From contig NZ_JBGVSA010000017.1 of the NCBI RefSeq assembly GCF_041807905.1, positions 1 to 64,000 on the forward strand: a stretch of 64,000 nucleotides of DNA, in the 5' to 3' direction. Position numbers and translations under genes: made by a program. Numbering within the stretch: the stretch's first letter is position 1; every line of letters begins with the position of its first letter. Origin of the DNA: JBGVSA01 sp041807905. Its GTDB lineage: Bacteria > Pseudomonadota > Gammaproteobacteria > Burkholderiales > Rhodocyclaceae. The notes below the pieces were generated by a model, which was given only the letters and a program-made list of their open reading frames with translations, was not told the origin of the DNA and did no database searches. Positions 25,672 through 33,641 of this stretch are shown piece by piece.

Positions 25672-25805
25672 TACGCGTTCATGTACCCGTTGAGTAATTA
25701 CACATTGTCGCATTCAGATCAGCGGCGGCCACAGCCGTTTGATGCGAAAATACCGATCCAACCGGGGCGCATTCTGCCTCATCTGTTTGCAGATCATCAC
25801 TGCCG

Positions 25806-26708
25806 ATGAAATTTCATCCCAAATTCAAGACCTTGTTCGTCAAGGTAACGCTAGCTGTGTTCGGTACGGTGACCGTTTCGGTCCCGTACGCCGCGCAGGC
25901 TGCGACCTCGAAGCAGAACAAGGCGGCGCCGGCCAAGCAGTCGAAGGCGAGCGCTACGACCAAAAAGGCCGCGCCGGCTTCCACCAAGCAAAGTGCGACT
26001 CCGTCAAAATCCAAGTCCGCCAGCAAGTCGACGCCCAAGGCCGCTGCCAATTCCGGCAAGGCCAGCACATCGGCGGCCAAGTGCCGCACGGTGCGCGTCA
26101 AAACGAGCAAGGGCTACACCAACAAGCGCGTATGTTCCTCGGCGCCCGCACCTGAACCCGCATTGCAGACCAGCCCGATCAAGGAAAACGCGCTCACTGC
26201 GGTGCCCGCTGCTGGCGCCGCCGCCGAGGTGAAAGCGCGCAACGTCCCCGATCGCGCGTACGCCGTCGATGGCGAGACCTTCTTCCATCAAGGGCGCAAG
26301 TTCCGCATCCAGGGCATTCCGCCCGGCGCACTGGCCGCCGGCGGCGACCACGCCAAGCAAAAACTGCAAATGGCACTGGATGCCGGGACGATCTCGGTCG
26401 AGCCGGTCGGGGTCGATGCCACAGGCACGGCCACCGCAGTGGTGCGCGTGAATGGTCGCAACGTGGCCGATACGCTGCGCGCCGACATCCCGCCGCAAAC
26501 CGCGGGTGCGCCGGGCGGCCGCACGACGATGACGCCCGTTGCTACGTCCGACGTGCGTGCGCAAAGTTCGCGCTCCACCACGGTGAGCGAGCCGGTTTCG
26601 GCTGCCCCGGCGTCGTCCTCGTCTTCTTCGTCTTCGTCGTCTGAAGATTGGGGCGCCATCTTCCACGGTGGCGGCGAGGGGATCTCCCCGGGGGCGATGG
26701 GCGACTGA
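25806..26708 (+). CDS. Exported protein with a degenerate staphylococcal-nuclease-like domain
   Basis: A 300-residue protein with signal peptide (to about residue 32, ending AQAA), then a Lys/Ala/Ser-rich basic segment (about 33-92). A middle region (about 148-228) reads like an SNase fold: AVDGETFFHQGRKFRIQGIP, then DHAKQKLQMALDAG and TATAVVRVNGRNVADTLR. The conserved catalytic glutamate and second arginine of SNases are not visible, so it may bind rather than cut nucleic acid. The C-terminus is a serine run. Family assignment is tentative. Confidence 0.65.
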   Translation: MKFHPKFKTLFVKVTLAVFGTVTVSVPYAAQAATSKQNKAAPAKQSKASATTKKAAPASTKQSATPSKSKSASKSTPKAAANSGKASTSAAKCRTVRVKTSKGYTNKRVCSSAPAPEPALQTSPIKENALTAVPAAGAAAEVKARNVPDRAYAVDGETFFHQGRKFRIQGIPPGALAAGGDHAKQKLQMALDAGTISVEPVGVDATGTATAVVRVNGRNVADTLRADIPPQTAGAPGGRTTMTPVATSDVRAQSSRSTTVSEPVSAAPASSSSSSSSSSEDWGAIFHGGGEGISPGAMGD

Positions 26709-26747
26709 TCCTCCGTCGGGCAAGCGCTCTGGTGACGTGACGTATGG

Positions 26748-26767
26748 CGGGCGGCGCATGCCGCCCG
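26748..26767. terminator. Hairpin between convergent genes, possible bidirectional terminator
   Basis: CGGGCGGC (26748-26755) and GCCGCCCG (26760-26767) form a perfect eight-base-pair stem with a four-base loop. It lies between the stops of the SNase-like gene and prmB. No long T-run flanks it, so the terminator call is moderate. Confidence 0.45.
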
Positions 26768-26775
26768 TGCAATTG

Positions 26776-27738
26776 CTATTCCGGTAGCTGATCGGCTCGC
26801 ACGAGGAAGACCTTGTCGTCTTCCGTCTCGGTGCTGAGCCACACCAATTCCAGCTCGGGGAATGCGGCTTCGACCAGATCTCGGTTGTGGCCGACTTCCA
26901 CCACCACGATGCCGTCGTCAGTGAGGTGGCGTCGGGCTTCGCGCAGGATCACGCGCACGACATCCAGTCCATCGTCACCGGCCGCCAGTGCCATTTCGGG
27001 CTCGGCGCGATATTCGTCCGGCAGGCGTTCCATCGATTCGGTGGTGACGTAGGGCGGATTGCTGACGATCAGGTCGTAGCGCTCATCGCCCAGTGCGGCG
27101 AACACATCCGACTTGATGAGCCGTACCTGATCGTTCAGGCCATAGTCGTCGACGTTGCGCGCGGCGACGTCGAGCGCATCGTCGGAAAGGTCGATTGCAT
27201 CGATCAACGCATCCGGGAAGCGATGCGCCATCAGGATGGCCAGGCAGCCGCTGCCGGTGCACAGATCCAGTGCGCGCTTGACGTCAGACGGATGCGCGAT
27301 CCACGGCGAAAAGCCCTCTTCCATGAGTTCCGCGCAATACGAGCGTGGCACGATCACGCGCTCATCCACGTAAAAGCGGAAGTCGCCCAGCCATGCCTCG
27401 TTGGTGATGTATGCCATCGGGATGCGCTCGTCAGCGCGCCGAGCGATCTTCTCCAGCACTTCGGCGCGTTCATCCGACGGGATGCACGCATCCATGAACG
27501 GATCGAGGCGGTCCAGCGGCAAGTGCAGTGTGTGGAGTACGAGATAGACCGCTTCGTCGTAGGCGTCCTGCAGGCCGTGGCCAAAGTAGAGCCCGGCGCG
27601 ATTGAAGCGCGTGACCGCATAGCGGATCAGGTCGCGCACCGTGACCAGTTCATCGATTGGCGAATGCGAGTGCTCATGACCATGGTCGTGACCGCAGTCT
27701 TCGTCGCATTCGTGGTCGTGTTCGTGTGTGTGGCTCAT
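26776..27738 (-). CDS. prmB: 50S ribosomal protein L3 glutamine methyltransferase with His-rich N-terminus
   Basis: SAM-dependent enzyme that methylates a glutamine of ribosomal protein L3 (the related PrmC acts on release factors). The 320 residues contain the SAM-binding LDLCTGSGCLAILMA (about 157-171) and the catalytic SNPPYVT motif. The choice of PrmB over PrmC rests on the VRDLIRYAVTRFNRAGLYFGHG start and on the dapE neighbourhood. Residues 2-27 are an unusual extension with nine histidines and two cysteines, rich in HxH and HD pairs, suggesting metal binding. Six bases separate it from dapE. Confidence 0.93.
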   Translation of the reverse strand: MSHTHEHDHECDEDCGHDHGHEHSHSPIDELVTVRDLIRYAVTRFNRAGLYFGHGLQDAYDEAVYLVLHTLHLPLDRLDPFMDACIPSDERAEVLEKIARRADERIPMAYITNEAWLGDFRFYVDERVIVPRSYCAELMEEGFSPWIAHPSDVKRALDLCTGSGCLAILMAHRFPDALIDAIDLSDDALDVAARNVDDYGLNDQVRLIKSDVFAALGDERYDLIVSNPPYVTTESMERLPDEYRAEPEMALAAGDDGLDVVRVILREARRHLTDDGIVVVEVGHNRDLVEAAFPELELVWLSTETEDDKVFLVRADQLPE

Positions 27739-27743
27739 GGCGT

Positions 27744-28889
27744 TTACTCGGCAAGCAGGTGGCTGATGGCGCGTTCGTAGGCGATGGACAGCGGTCCGAT
27801 GTCGGCCACGCGCACGCGCTCGTTGATCTTGTGGATGGTGGCGTTGACGGGCCCGAACTCGACGACTTCGGGGCACCACGTGGCGATGAACCTGCCGTCG
27901 GAAGTCCCGCCCGTGGTCGACAAGGCGCCGTGCACGCCGGTCGCAGCCTCGATGCCCGCCAGGACGGCATCGACCAGGCGGCCGCGTCGCGTCATGAACG
28001 GATTGCCGGACAAGCTCCATTCCAGCGAGTACTCCAGGCCGTGGCGATCGAGGATTTCATGCACGCGGGCACGCAGCCCTTCGGCCGTGCATTCAGGCGA
28101 GAAGCGGAAGTTGAACAGCAATTCCAGCGCGCCCGGCACCACATTGTTGGCGCCCGTGCCGGCGTGGATGTTCGAAATCTGGAAGCTCGTCGGCTGGAAA
28201 TACTCGTTGCCCTTGTCCCACTCGGTTGCCGCCAGCTCGGCCAGCGCCGGTGCGGCTTGATGGATCGGGTTGCGGCCCAGGTGCGGGTAGGCGATGTGGC
28301 ATTGCACGCCGTGGATCTTCAGCGTGCCGTTGAGCGAGCCGCGACGGCCGTTCTTGATCATGTCGCCGAGGCGATCCACGGAGGTGGGTTCGCCGACGAT
28401 GCAGTAGTCCATGGCTTCGCCACGCGCCCGCAGCGCTTCGACCACGCGCGTCGTGCCATCGGTGGCCACGCCTTCTTCATCCGAGGTAAGCAGCAGCGCG
28501 ATCGAGCCTGCGTGATCGGGGTTGGCAGCGACGAAGCGCTCCACCGCCGTCACGAAAGCCGCGAGCGAAGTCTTCATGTCGGCCGCGCCGCGACCGTACA
28601 GATAGCCGTCGCGCTCGGTAGGCGCGAAGGGCTCGCTATGCCATTGGTCGAGCGGCCCGGTGGGCACCACGTCCGTGTGGCCCGCCAGGCAGACCACCGG
28701 ACGAGCCGTGCCGCGTCGCGCCCACAGGTTGCACACGTCGTTGCTGTCGATGCGTTCGCAGGTGAAGCCGATCGCTTCGAGGCGGCGCGCAATGATCTCC
28801 AGGCAGCCTTCATCCGCAGGCGTGACAGAGCGGCGCGCAATCAACTCCTGCGCGAGATCGAGGGTGCTTTGTTGTGCGTGGTCTTGCAT
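27744..28889 (-). CDS. dapE: Succinyl-diaminopimelate desuccinylase
   Basis: Dinuclear zinc enzyme of the succinylase branch of lysine/meso-diaminopimelate synthesis. The 381-residue M20-family protein has VVCLAGHTDVVPTGP, YGRGAADMK and LTSDEEG, which carry the metal ligands and catalytic glutamate. It also has SLSGNPFMTRRG and TTGGTSDGRF near the C-terminus. Prokaryotic DapE is normally about 375-380 residues, so it is full length. The ATG at 28889 gives the family N-terminus. Confidence 0.97.
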   Translation of the reverse strand: MQDHAQQSTLDLAQELIARRSVTPADEGCLEIIARRLEAIGFTCERIDSNDVCNLWARRGTARPVVCLAGHTDVVPTGPLDQWHSEPFAPTERDGYLYGRGAADMKTSLAAFVTAVERFVAANPDHAGSIALLLTSDEEGVATDGTTRVVEALRARGEAMDYCIVGEPTSVDRLGDMIKNGRRGSLNGTLKIHGVQCHIAYPHLGRNPIHQAAPALAELAATEWDKGNEYFQPTSFQISNIHAGTGANNVVPGALELLFNFRFSPECTAEGLRARVHEILDRHGLEYSLEWSLSGNPFMTRRGRLVDAVLAGIEAATGVHGALSTTGGTSDGRFIATWCPEVVEFGPVNATIHKINERVRVADIGPLSIAYERAISHLLAE

Positions 28890-28997
28890 GGCGGAGGGTG
28901 GGGCTTGAGGCGAAAGGCGGATTCTAGCCTGAGGCTGCATTGCACGCTCGCGCCCAATCCGCGTCGGCGATCCGTGTGGCGACGAAAATCGTACGGG

Positions 28998-29019
28998 TTC
29001 TAGCGTTTCATCTCTAGAA
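28998..29019. repeat. Inverted repeat in front of the pectate lyase gene
   Basis: TTCTAG (28998-29003) and CTAGAA (29014-29019) are exact inverted copies around ten bases, about 50 bases before the pelA start. The right half overlaps TAGAAT, a fair -10 hexamer. It could be an operator; this is inference from symmetry and position. Confidence 0.4.
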
Positions 29020-29068
29020 TGTGACGGCTTTTCGCGGGTTCGCCCGCCACAACAACAACGGGAGACAC

Positions 29069-30238
29069 ATGAGCACGACCCGCATCGCCATTCTGGCAGC
29101 GGCCCTGTTGACTGCCGGCTGCGCCGGCCAGCCTTCGGGGCCTGCACTGACCGCAGAACAACTCCAGAAGAACTACCGCGCTATTCCGCTGGATGGTTTT
29201 TCCGACGGCATCAAGCACTGGCGCGATCGTAACGGTACACGCTACGCCCGCTACGAGCCGACGCAGATCGTCGGCATCGCCGAGAACATCGTCCTTCTCC
29301 AGCGCAACAACGGCGGCTGGATCGAGAACCGCGACCCGGCCCGCATCATGTCGCAGGACGAAATCGATTACGCATGGCGTGACAAGTACAACTCGCAAAG
29401 CAGTTTTGACAATCGGAACGTCTATACGCAAGTCGAATACCTTTTCGCGGCGTACGACCAGACGCGCGAGGCCCGTTACCGAGACGCCGCGCTGCGCGGC
29501 TTCGAGTACATCCTGCGCATGCAGAACAAGAACTGCGGCGGCTGGCCCCACACGGTACCGGGCACGCAGCCCTACCATGGCGATATCACCTTTGCCGACG
29601 AAGTGACCTCCGGCGTGTTGCGCACGTTACGCAAAATGGAAAGCGGCAGCGAGCCGTTCAGTTCGCTCGACGCGGCGACGCGGCAGCGGGCGGGCGAGGC
29701 CCGTGAACGTGGCGACGTCTGCGTACTCAAGCTGCAAGTGGTGCAGAACGGCCAATTGACCGGATGGGCCGGGCAATATGATCTGCGCACGCTGCAACCC
29801 GCACAGGGGCGTTCATTCGAACTGCCGTCGATCGTGTCGCAGGAATCGGTCGAGATGGCGCGCTACCTGCTGAGCATCCCCGACCCGTCGCCCGAAGTGA
29901 TCAAGTCCATCGAAGGCGTAATGAGCTGGTTCGATCGCTCCAAGCTGGTCGGCTGGAAGATCGACACCGTCATGCTCGAACAACCGATCCGTTATCCGTT
30001 CCACACCGCGACCACCGATCGCGTGCTGGTGCAGGACGCATCCGCCGGGCCGCTGTGGGGGCGTTTCTACGATCTCAAGGACAACAGCATCGTGCTAGCC
30101 AATCGAGATGGGCGCCGCGTCGACAAGTACTCCGATATCACGCACGAGCGCCGCACGGGGTACGCGTGGTACGGCACCTGGCCGCAAAAGCTGCTGTACG
30201 AAGAGTATCCCGCGTGGAAGAAGCGCATGGGGCGTTGA
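29069..30238 (+). CDS. Pectate lyase family 10 lipoprotein
   Basis: A 389-residue secreted lipoprotein. The signal peptide ends in LTAGC (lipidated Cys at about 18). The mature part matches the PL10 (PelA-type) pectate lyase family that cleaves polygalacturonate by beta-elimination: RNNGGWIENRDPAR, QVEYLFAAYDQT, GGWPHTVP, WGRFYDL and ERRTGYAWYGTWP. It is monocistronic, with a GGGAGA ribosome-binding site. It suggests contact with plant material. The polymer actually attacked has to be inferred from the family. Confidence 0.9.
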   Translation: MSTTRIAILAAALLTAGCAGQPSGPALTAEQLQKNYRAIPLDGFSDGIKHWRDRNGTRYARYEPTQIVGIAENIVLLQRNNGGWIENRDPARIMSQDEIDYAWRDKYNSQSSFDNRNVYTQVEYLFAAYDQTREARYRDAALRGFEYILRMQNKNCGGWPHTVPGTQPYHGDITFADEVTSGVLRTLRKMESGSEPFSSLDAATRQRAGEARERGDVCVLKLQVVQNGQLTGWAGQYDLRTLQPAQGRSFELPSIVSQESVEMARYLLSIPDPSPEVIKSIEGVMSWFDRSKLVGWKIDTVMLEQPIRYPFHTATTDRVLVQDASAGPLWGRFYDLKDNSIVLANRDGRRVDKYSDITHERRTGYAWYGTWPQKLLYEEYPAWKKRMGR

Positions 30239-30285
30239 GTCGCATGCCCGGGAGCACGCGTCGCAGCGCCCTCCCGGCGTGACCG

Positions 30286-31344
30286 TCAGTTGCGCGCCGC
30301 GCGCCGGGTCTGGATCGTGACCGGGCGTGCGGCGAGTGCTGGGTCCTGTGCGGTGACGCGGGCGCGCAACTGCCCGCACCCGCCTTCGACATCTTGCCCG
30401 GCGGAGTCGCGCAACTTGGTGAGTACCCCGCGTTGATGCAGCCGCCGTGCGATGTCGCGCGCGTGCTCCCACGATGGCCGGCGATAGGGCAGGGCATCCA
30501 CCGTGTTGTACGGAATCATGTTCATGATGGCGTACTTGCCCGCCAGCAATCGCACGATGTTGTCGAGCTCTTCGTCGCTGTCGTTGACGCCTTCGAGCAG
30601 CGTCCACTGGTACTGGATCGGGTAGCCCGTCGCACGGGCGTATGCTTCGCCGCGTTCGACGAGTTCGGCCGGATCGATACGCGGTGCGCGCGGCAGCAGT
30701 CGTGCCCGCAGATCGGGCAGGGTGGTATGCAGCGACAAGGCGAGCGCCGGCTTGACGGGGCCCTGCGGCAGGCGTTCAAAGACGCGATGGTCGCCCACCG
30801 TCGAGAACACCAGATTCTTGTGGCCGATGCCGCCCAGCGTGCCGAGGAAGTCGATTGCTTCCAGCACGTTGTCGATATTGTGCGAGGGCTCGCCCATGCC
30901 CATGAACACGACCTTTTTCACTGGTCGCTGCCGCCGCGCGAGGACAACCTGCGCGACGATCTCGGCGCTGCCGAGTTGGCGCAGCAACCCGTCGCGCCCC
31001 GTCATACAGAAGGTGCAGCCGACCGCGCAGCCAATCTGGCTCGAAACGCACACGCCATCGCGCGGCAGCAGCACGCTCTCTACCGTCTGGCCGTCGCTGA
31101 GCTGCACGAGCAGACGGGCCGAACCATCTTCGGCGGGGTGTTCCGAATGGATGCCGGCCAGTCCGGCGAGGTCGGCGGCGATGGCCGGCAGCGCTTCACG
31201 CACGCGCAGAGGCAGTACGTGTTCCGCCGCGCGCGGGCCTGCGTCGAGCGGCTGGCCGTTGGCCCACGCGCGCAGAACTCGCTGTTCGTGAGCGGGCTTG
31301 GCGCCGAGGTCGCGCAAATGTTGGCGGATGTGCTGGATTCGCAT
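30286..31344 (-). CDS. RlmN-like radical SAM RNA methyltransferase
   Basis: A 352-residue member of the RlmN/Cfr radical SAM family. The cluster motif is CAVGCTFCMTG (CxxxCxxC, about 117-127), GMGEPSHN binds SAM, and a conserved C-terminal cysteine lies in DVEGGCGQL. RlmN methylates C2 of A2503 in 23S rRNA and A37 of some tRNAs. This protein has a shorter, different N-terminus and so looks like a paralogous branch rather than the housekeeping RlmN. It is transcribed on the same strand as pilU, 126 bases away. Confidence 0.85.
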   Translation of the reverse strand: MRIQHIRQHLRDLGAKPAHEQRVLRAWANGQPLDAGPRAAEHVLPLRVREALPAIAADLAGLAGIHSEHPAEDGSARLLVQLSDGQTVESVLLPRDGVCVSSQIGCAVGCTFCMTGRDGLLRQLGSAEIVAQVVLARRQRPVKKVVFMGMGEPSHNIDNVLEAIDFLGTLGGIGHKNLVFSTVGDHRVFERLPQGPVKPALALSLHTTLPDLRARLLPRAPRIDPAELVERGEAYARATGYPIQYQWTLLEGVNDSDEELDNIVRLLAGKYAIMNMIPYNTVDALPYRRPSWEHARDIARRLHQRGVLTKLRDSAGQDVEGGCGQLRARVTAQDPALAARPVTIQTRRAARN

Positions 31345-31470
31345 TGCGGGGCGGATGCTAGCACCTGCAAAGGCCTGCGCGCCAACGCAGGCTGTTGCGG
31401 CGTGTCACACGGCGGGCGGCGGCAGCCGTGATTGCGGCATCACGGGCCGGGGCACGCGAAGGCACAAGCC

Positions 31471-32649
31471 TTATCGCGAATCTTCTTCCATGTGCAGGGT
31501 GAAGGAGGCAAACGAGGCGCCGTCTTCTTCCTCTGGCTCGAAATCCGCCAGCCGCGTGGTTTCGGGCGCGACCGCGATCGGCGCTGTGGGCGGCGCGGCG
31601 TTATTGATGAGCCACGACAGGTTGGTGGGCGAATCGGCGTTGGTGAGCGCTTCTTCCAGCGTGATGACGTCTTCGCGATAGAGGCGATAGAGATCCTGCT
31701 CGAAAGTCTGCGACCCGGGCGCGAGGGATTGCTCCATTGCCTCCTTGATTTCGCTGAACAGGCCTTTCTCGATCAGATCGGCGACGTGGCGCGTGTTCAT
31801 GAGGATTTCGGCTGCCGGCACGCGCGAGCCGTCGGGCTGGCGTACCAGTCGCTGCGAGATGATGCTGCGCAGGGCGACCGACAGATCGAGGTACAGCAGC
31901 GAGCGATTTTCCAGCGGGAAGAAGTTGGCGATCCGGTTGAGCGCGTGATAGGCGTTGTTGGCGTGCATCGTCGCCAGGCATAGGTGGCCGGACTGCGCGT
32001 ACGCAATGGCAGCCTTCATCGTTTCGAGATCGCGGATTTCGCCGATCAGGATGCAGTCCGGCGCCTGTCGCATGGCGTTGCGCAGCGCTTCGTGCCAGCT
32101 ATGCGTGTCGAAGCCGACTTCGCGCTGGTTGACGATCGATTTCTTGTGGCGGAAGAGATATTCGATCGGATCTTCCACTGTCAGGATGTGGCCGGAGCGG
32201 TGCGTATTGCGATGGTCGAGCATCGACGCAATGGTGGTCGACTTGCCCGAGCCGGTTGCGCCCACCACTAGCACCAGCCCGCGCTTTTCCATGATGATGT
32301 CGCCCAGCACCGTCGGCAGGCCGAGCGAGCCGAGCGGCGGGATCTCGCCCTGGATGTAGCGCACCACGATGCCGATGCTGCTGCGTTGCCAGAAGAAATT
32401 GACGCGAAAGTTGCCCAGTTCGCGACGCCCGTACGACAGATTCATCTCGCGTTCCTGCTCGAAGCGATTGACCTGTTCGGGCGTCATCATTTCGTAGGCC
32501 ATCCGCTGGATGACCGAGGGCTCCATCACCTGCTGGTTGATGGGGATGACAGTGCCATTGATCTTGATGTGGATCGGTGCGCCGGCCGAGACGAAGATGT
32601 CCGACGCCTTGCGTTCGGCCATCAGCTGGAACAGCTTGTCGAAGATCAT
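31471..32649 (-). CDS. pilU: Type IV pilus retraction ATPase, PilU type
   Basis: Cytoplasmic hexameric ATPase that assists pilus retraction. The 392 residues show Walker A VVGATGSGKSTTIASML (about 130-146), the Asp box VEDPIEYLF, Walker B DCILIGEIRD and the AIAYAQSGHLCLATMHANN His box. The N-terminus MIFDKLFQLMAERKASDIF and the roughly 390-residue length favour PilU over PilT. The acidic C-terminal tail is also PilU-like. It lies 144 bases downstream of dapD. Together with the pilin at 51976 it implies type IV pili. Confidence 0.9.
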   Translation of the reverse strand: MIFDKLFQLMAERKASDIFVSAGAPIHIKINGTVIPINQQVMEPSVIQRMAYEMMTPEQVNRFEQEREMNLSYGRRELGNFRVNFFWQRSSIGIVVRYIQGEIPPLGSLGLPTVLGDIIMEKRGLVLVVGATGSGKSTTIASMLDHRNTHRSGHILTVEDPIEYLFRHKKSIVNQREVGFDTHSWHEALRNAMRQAPDCILIGEIRDLETMKAAIAYAQSGHLCLATMHANNAYHALNRIANFFPLENRSLLYLDLSVALRSIISQRLVRQPDGSRVPAAEILMNTRHVADLIEKGLFSEIKEAMEQSLAPGSQTFEQDLYRLYREDVITLEEALTNADSPTNLSWLINNAAPPTAPIAVAPETTRLADFEPEEEDGASFASFTLHMEEDSR

Positions 32650-32757
32650 GCGGGCGCTCCTTGTCTCTCTGAGCCCTTTGCGGGCCATTCTGTTTGTCGC
32701 GCCGTCGAGGCGCTTTGTCGCCCGCGCGCGGGCACTGCCATGGCGACAGCGCCCACC

Positions 32758-32783
32758 CGTGCCGGAGCCACGGCCCCGGCACG
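32758..32783. repeat. Inverted repeat downstream of dapD
   Basis: CGTGCCGG (32758-32765) and CCGGCACG (32776-32783) form a perfect eight-base-pair stem with a ten-base loop just past the dapD stop. It has no T-run, so it may be a weak terminator or mRNA-stabilising hairpin. Confidence 0.4.
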
Positions 32784-32793
32784 CCTTGCGCGA

Positions 32794-33618
32794 TCAGTCG
32801 CGCAGCAGGTCGTTGATCGAGGTCTTGGCGCGGGTCTGGGCATCCACGCGCTTGACGATCACGGCGCAATACAACGAATACTTGCCATCGGCGCTGGGCA
32901 GGTTGCCCGACACCACCACCGAGCCGGCCGGAATGCGCCCGTAGGTGACTTCACCGGTCGCGCGGTCGTAGATCTTGGTGCTCTTGCCAATGTATACGCC
33001 CATCGAGATCACCGAGTTTTCCTCGACCACCACGCCTTCGACGACTTCCGAACGGGCACCGATGAAGCAGTTGTCTTCGATGATCGTCGGGTTCGCCTGC
33101 AGCGGTTCGAGCACGCCACCGATACCGACACCGCCCGACAGGTGCACATTCTTGCCGATCTGCGCGCACGAACCGACCGTCGCCCAAGTGTCGACCATCG
33201 TGCCTTCGTCGACGTAAGCGCCGATATTCACGTAAGAGGGCATCAGCACGGCATTGCGGCCGATGAACGAGCCGTAGCGCGCGACGGCTGAAGGCACCAC
33301 GCGGAAACCGGCGTCACGGAATTGCGATTCGCTCCATTGGCCGAACTTGGTCGGCACCTTGTCGAAGTACTTCAGGTCGCCCGATTCGATGACGGCGTTT
33401 TCGTGCGTGCGGAAATACAGCAGCACCGCCTTCTTCAGCCACTGGTGAGTGGCCCATTCGCCGTTGATCTTCTCGGCCACGCGCAGGCGGCCGGTATCCA
33501 ATTCATTGATGACGTGGCGGATGGCCTTGCCCAGTTCGGCGTCGATCTTGCCGGGGCTGACTTCGGTGCGGCGTTCCCACGCGGCGTTGATGATCGATTC
33601 AAGGTCTTGCGTGTTCAT
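32794..33618 (-). CDS. dapD: 2,3,4,5-tetrahydropyridine-2,6-dicarboxylate N-succinyltransferase
   Basis: Enzyme that adds succinate from succinyl-CoA to tetrahydrodipicolinate in lysine/meso-DAP synthesis. The 274-residue protein has the left-handed beta-helix hexapeptide repeats (about 105-230) and the segments VMPSYVNIGAYVDEGTMVD and NCFIGARSEVVEGVVVEE. It follows dapC directly (23 bases), forming a dapC-dapD unit. Confidence 0.97.
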   Translation of the reverse strand: MNTQDLESIINAAWERRTEVSPGKIDAELGKAIRHVINELDTGRLRVAEKINGEWATHQWLKKAVLLYFRTHENAVIESGDLKYFDKVPTKFGQWSESQFRDAGFRVVPSAVARYGSFIGRNAVLMPSYVNIGAYVDEGTMVDTWATVGSCAQIGKNVHLSGGVGIGGVLEPLQANPTIIEDNCFIGARSEVVEGVVVEENSVISMGVYIGKSTKIYDRATGEVTYGRIPAGSVVVSGNLPSADGKYSLYCAVIVKRVDAQTRAKTSINDLLRD

Positions 33619-33641
33619 GGTCTTCCTCTAAATGAAGGGTC

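Noticed and set aside
30248..30277. CCGGGAG/CTCCCGG inverted repeat between pelA and the RlmN-like gene as a terminator
   Set aside because: The loop is 16 bases and no T-run follows on either side; too weak to call.
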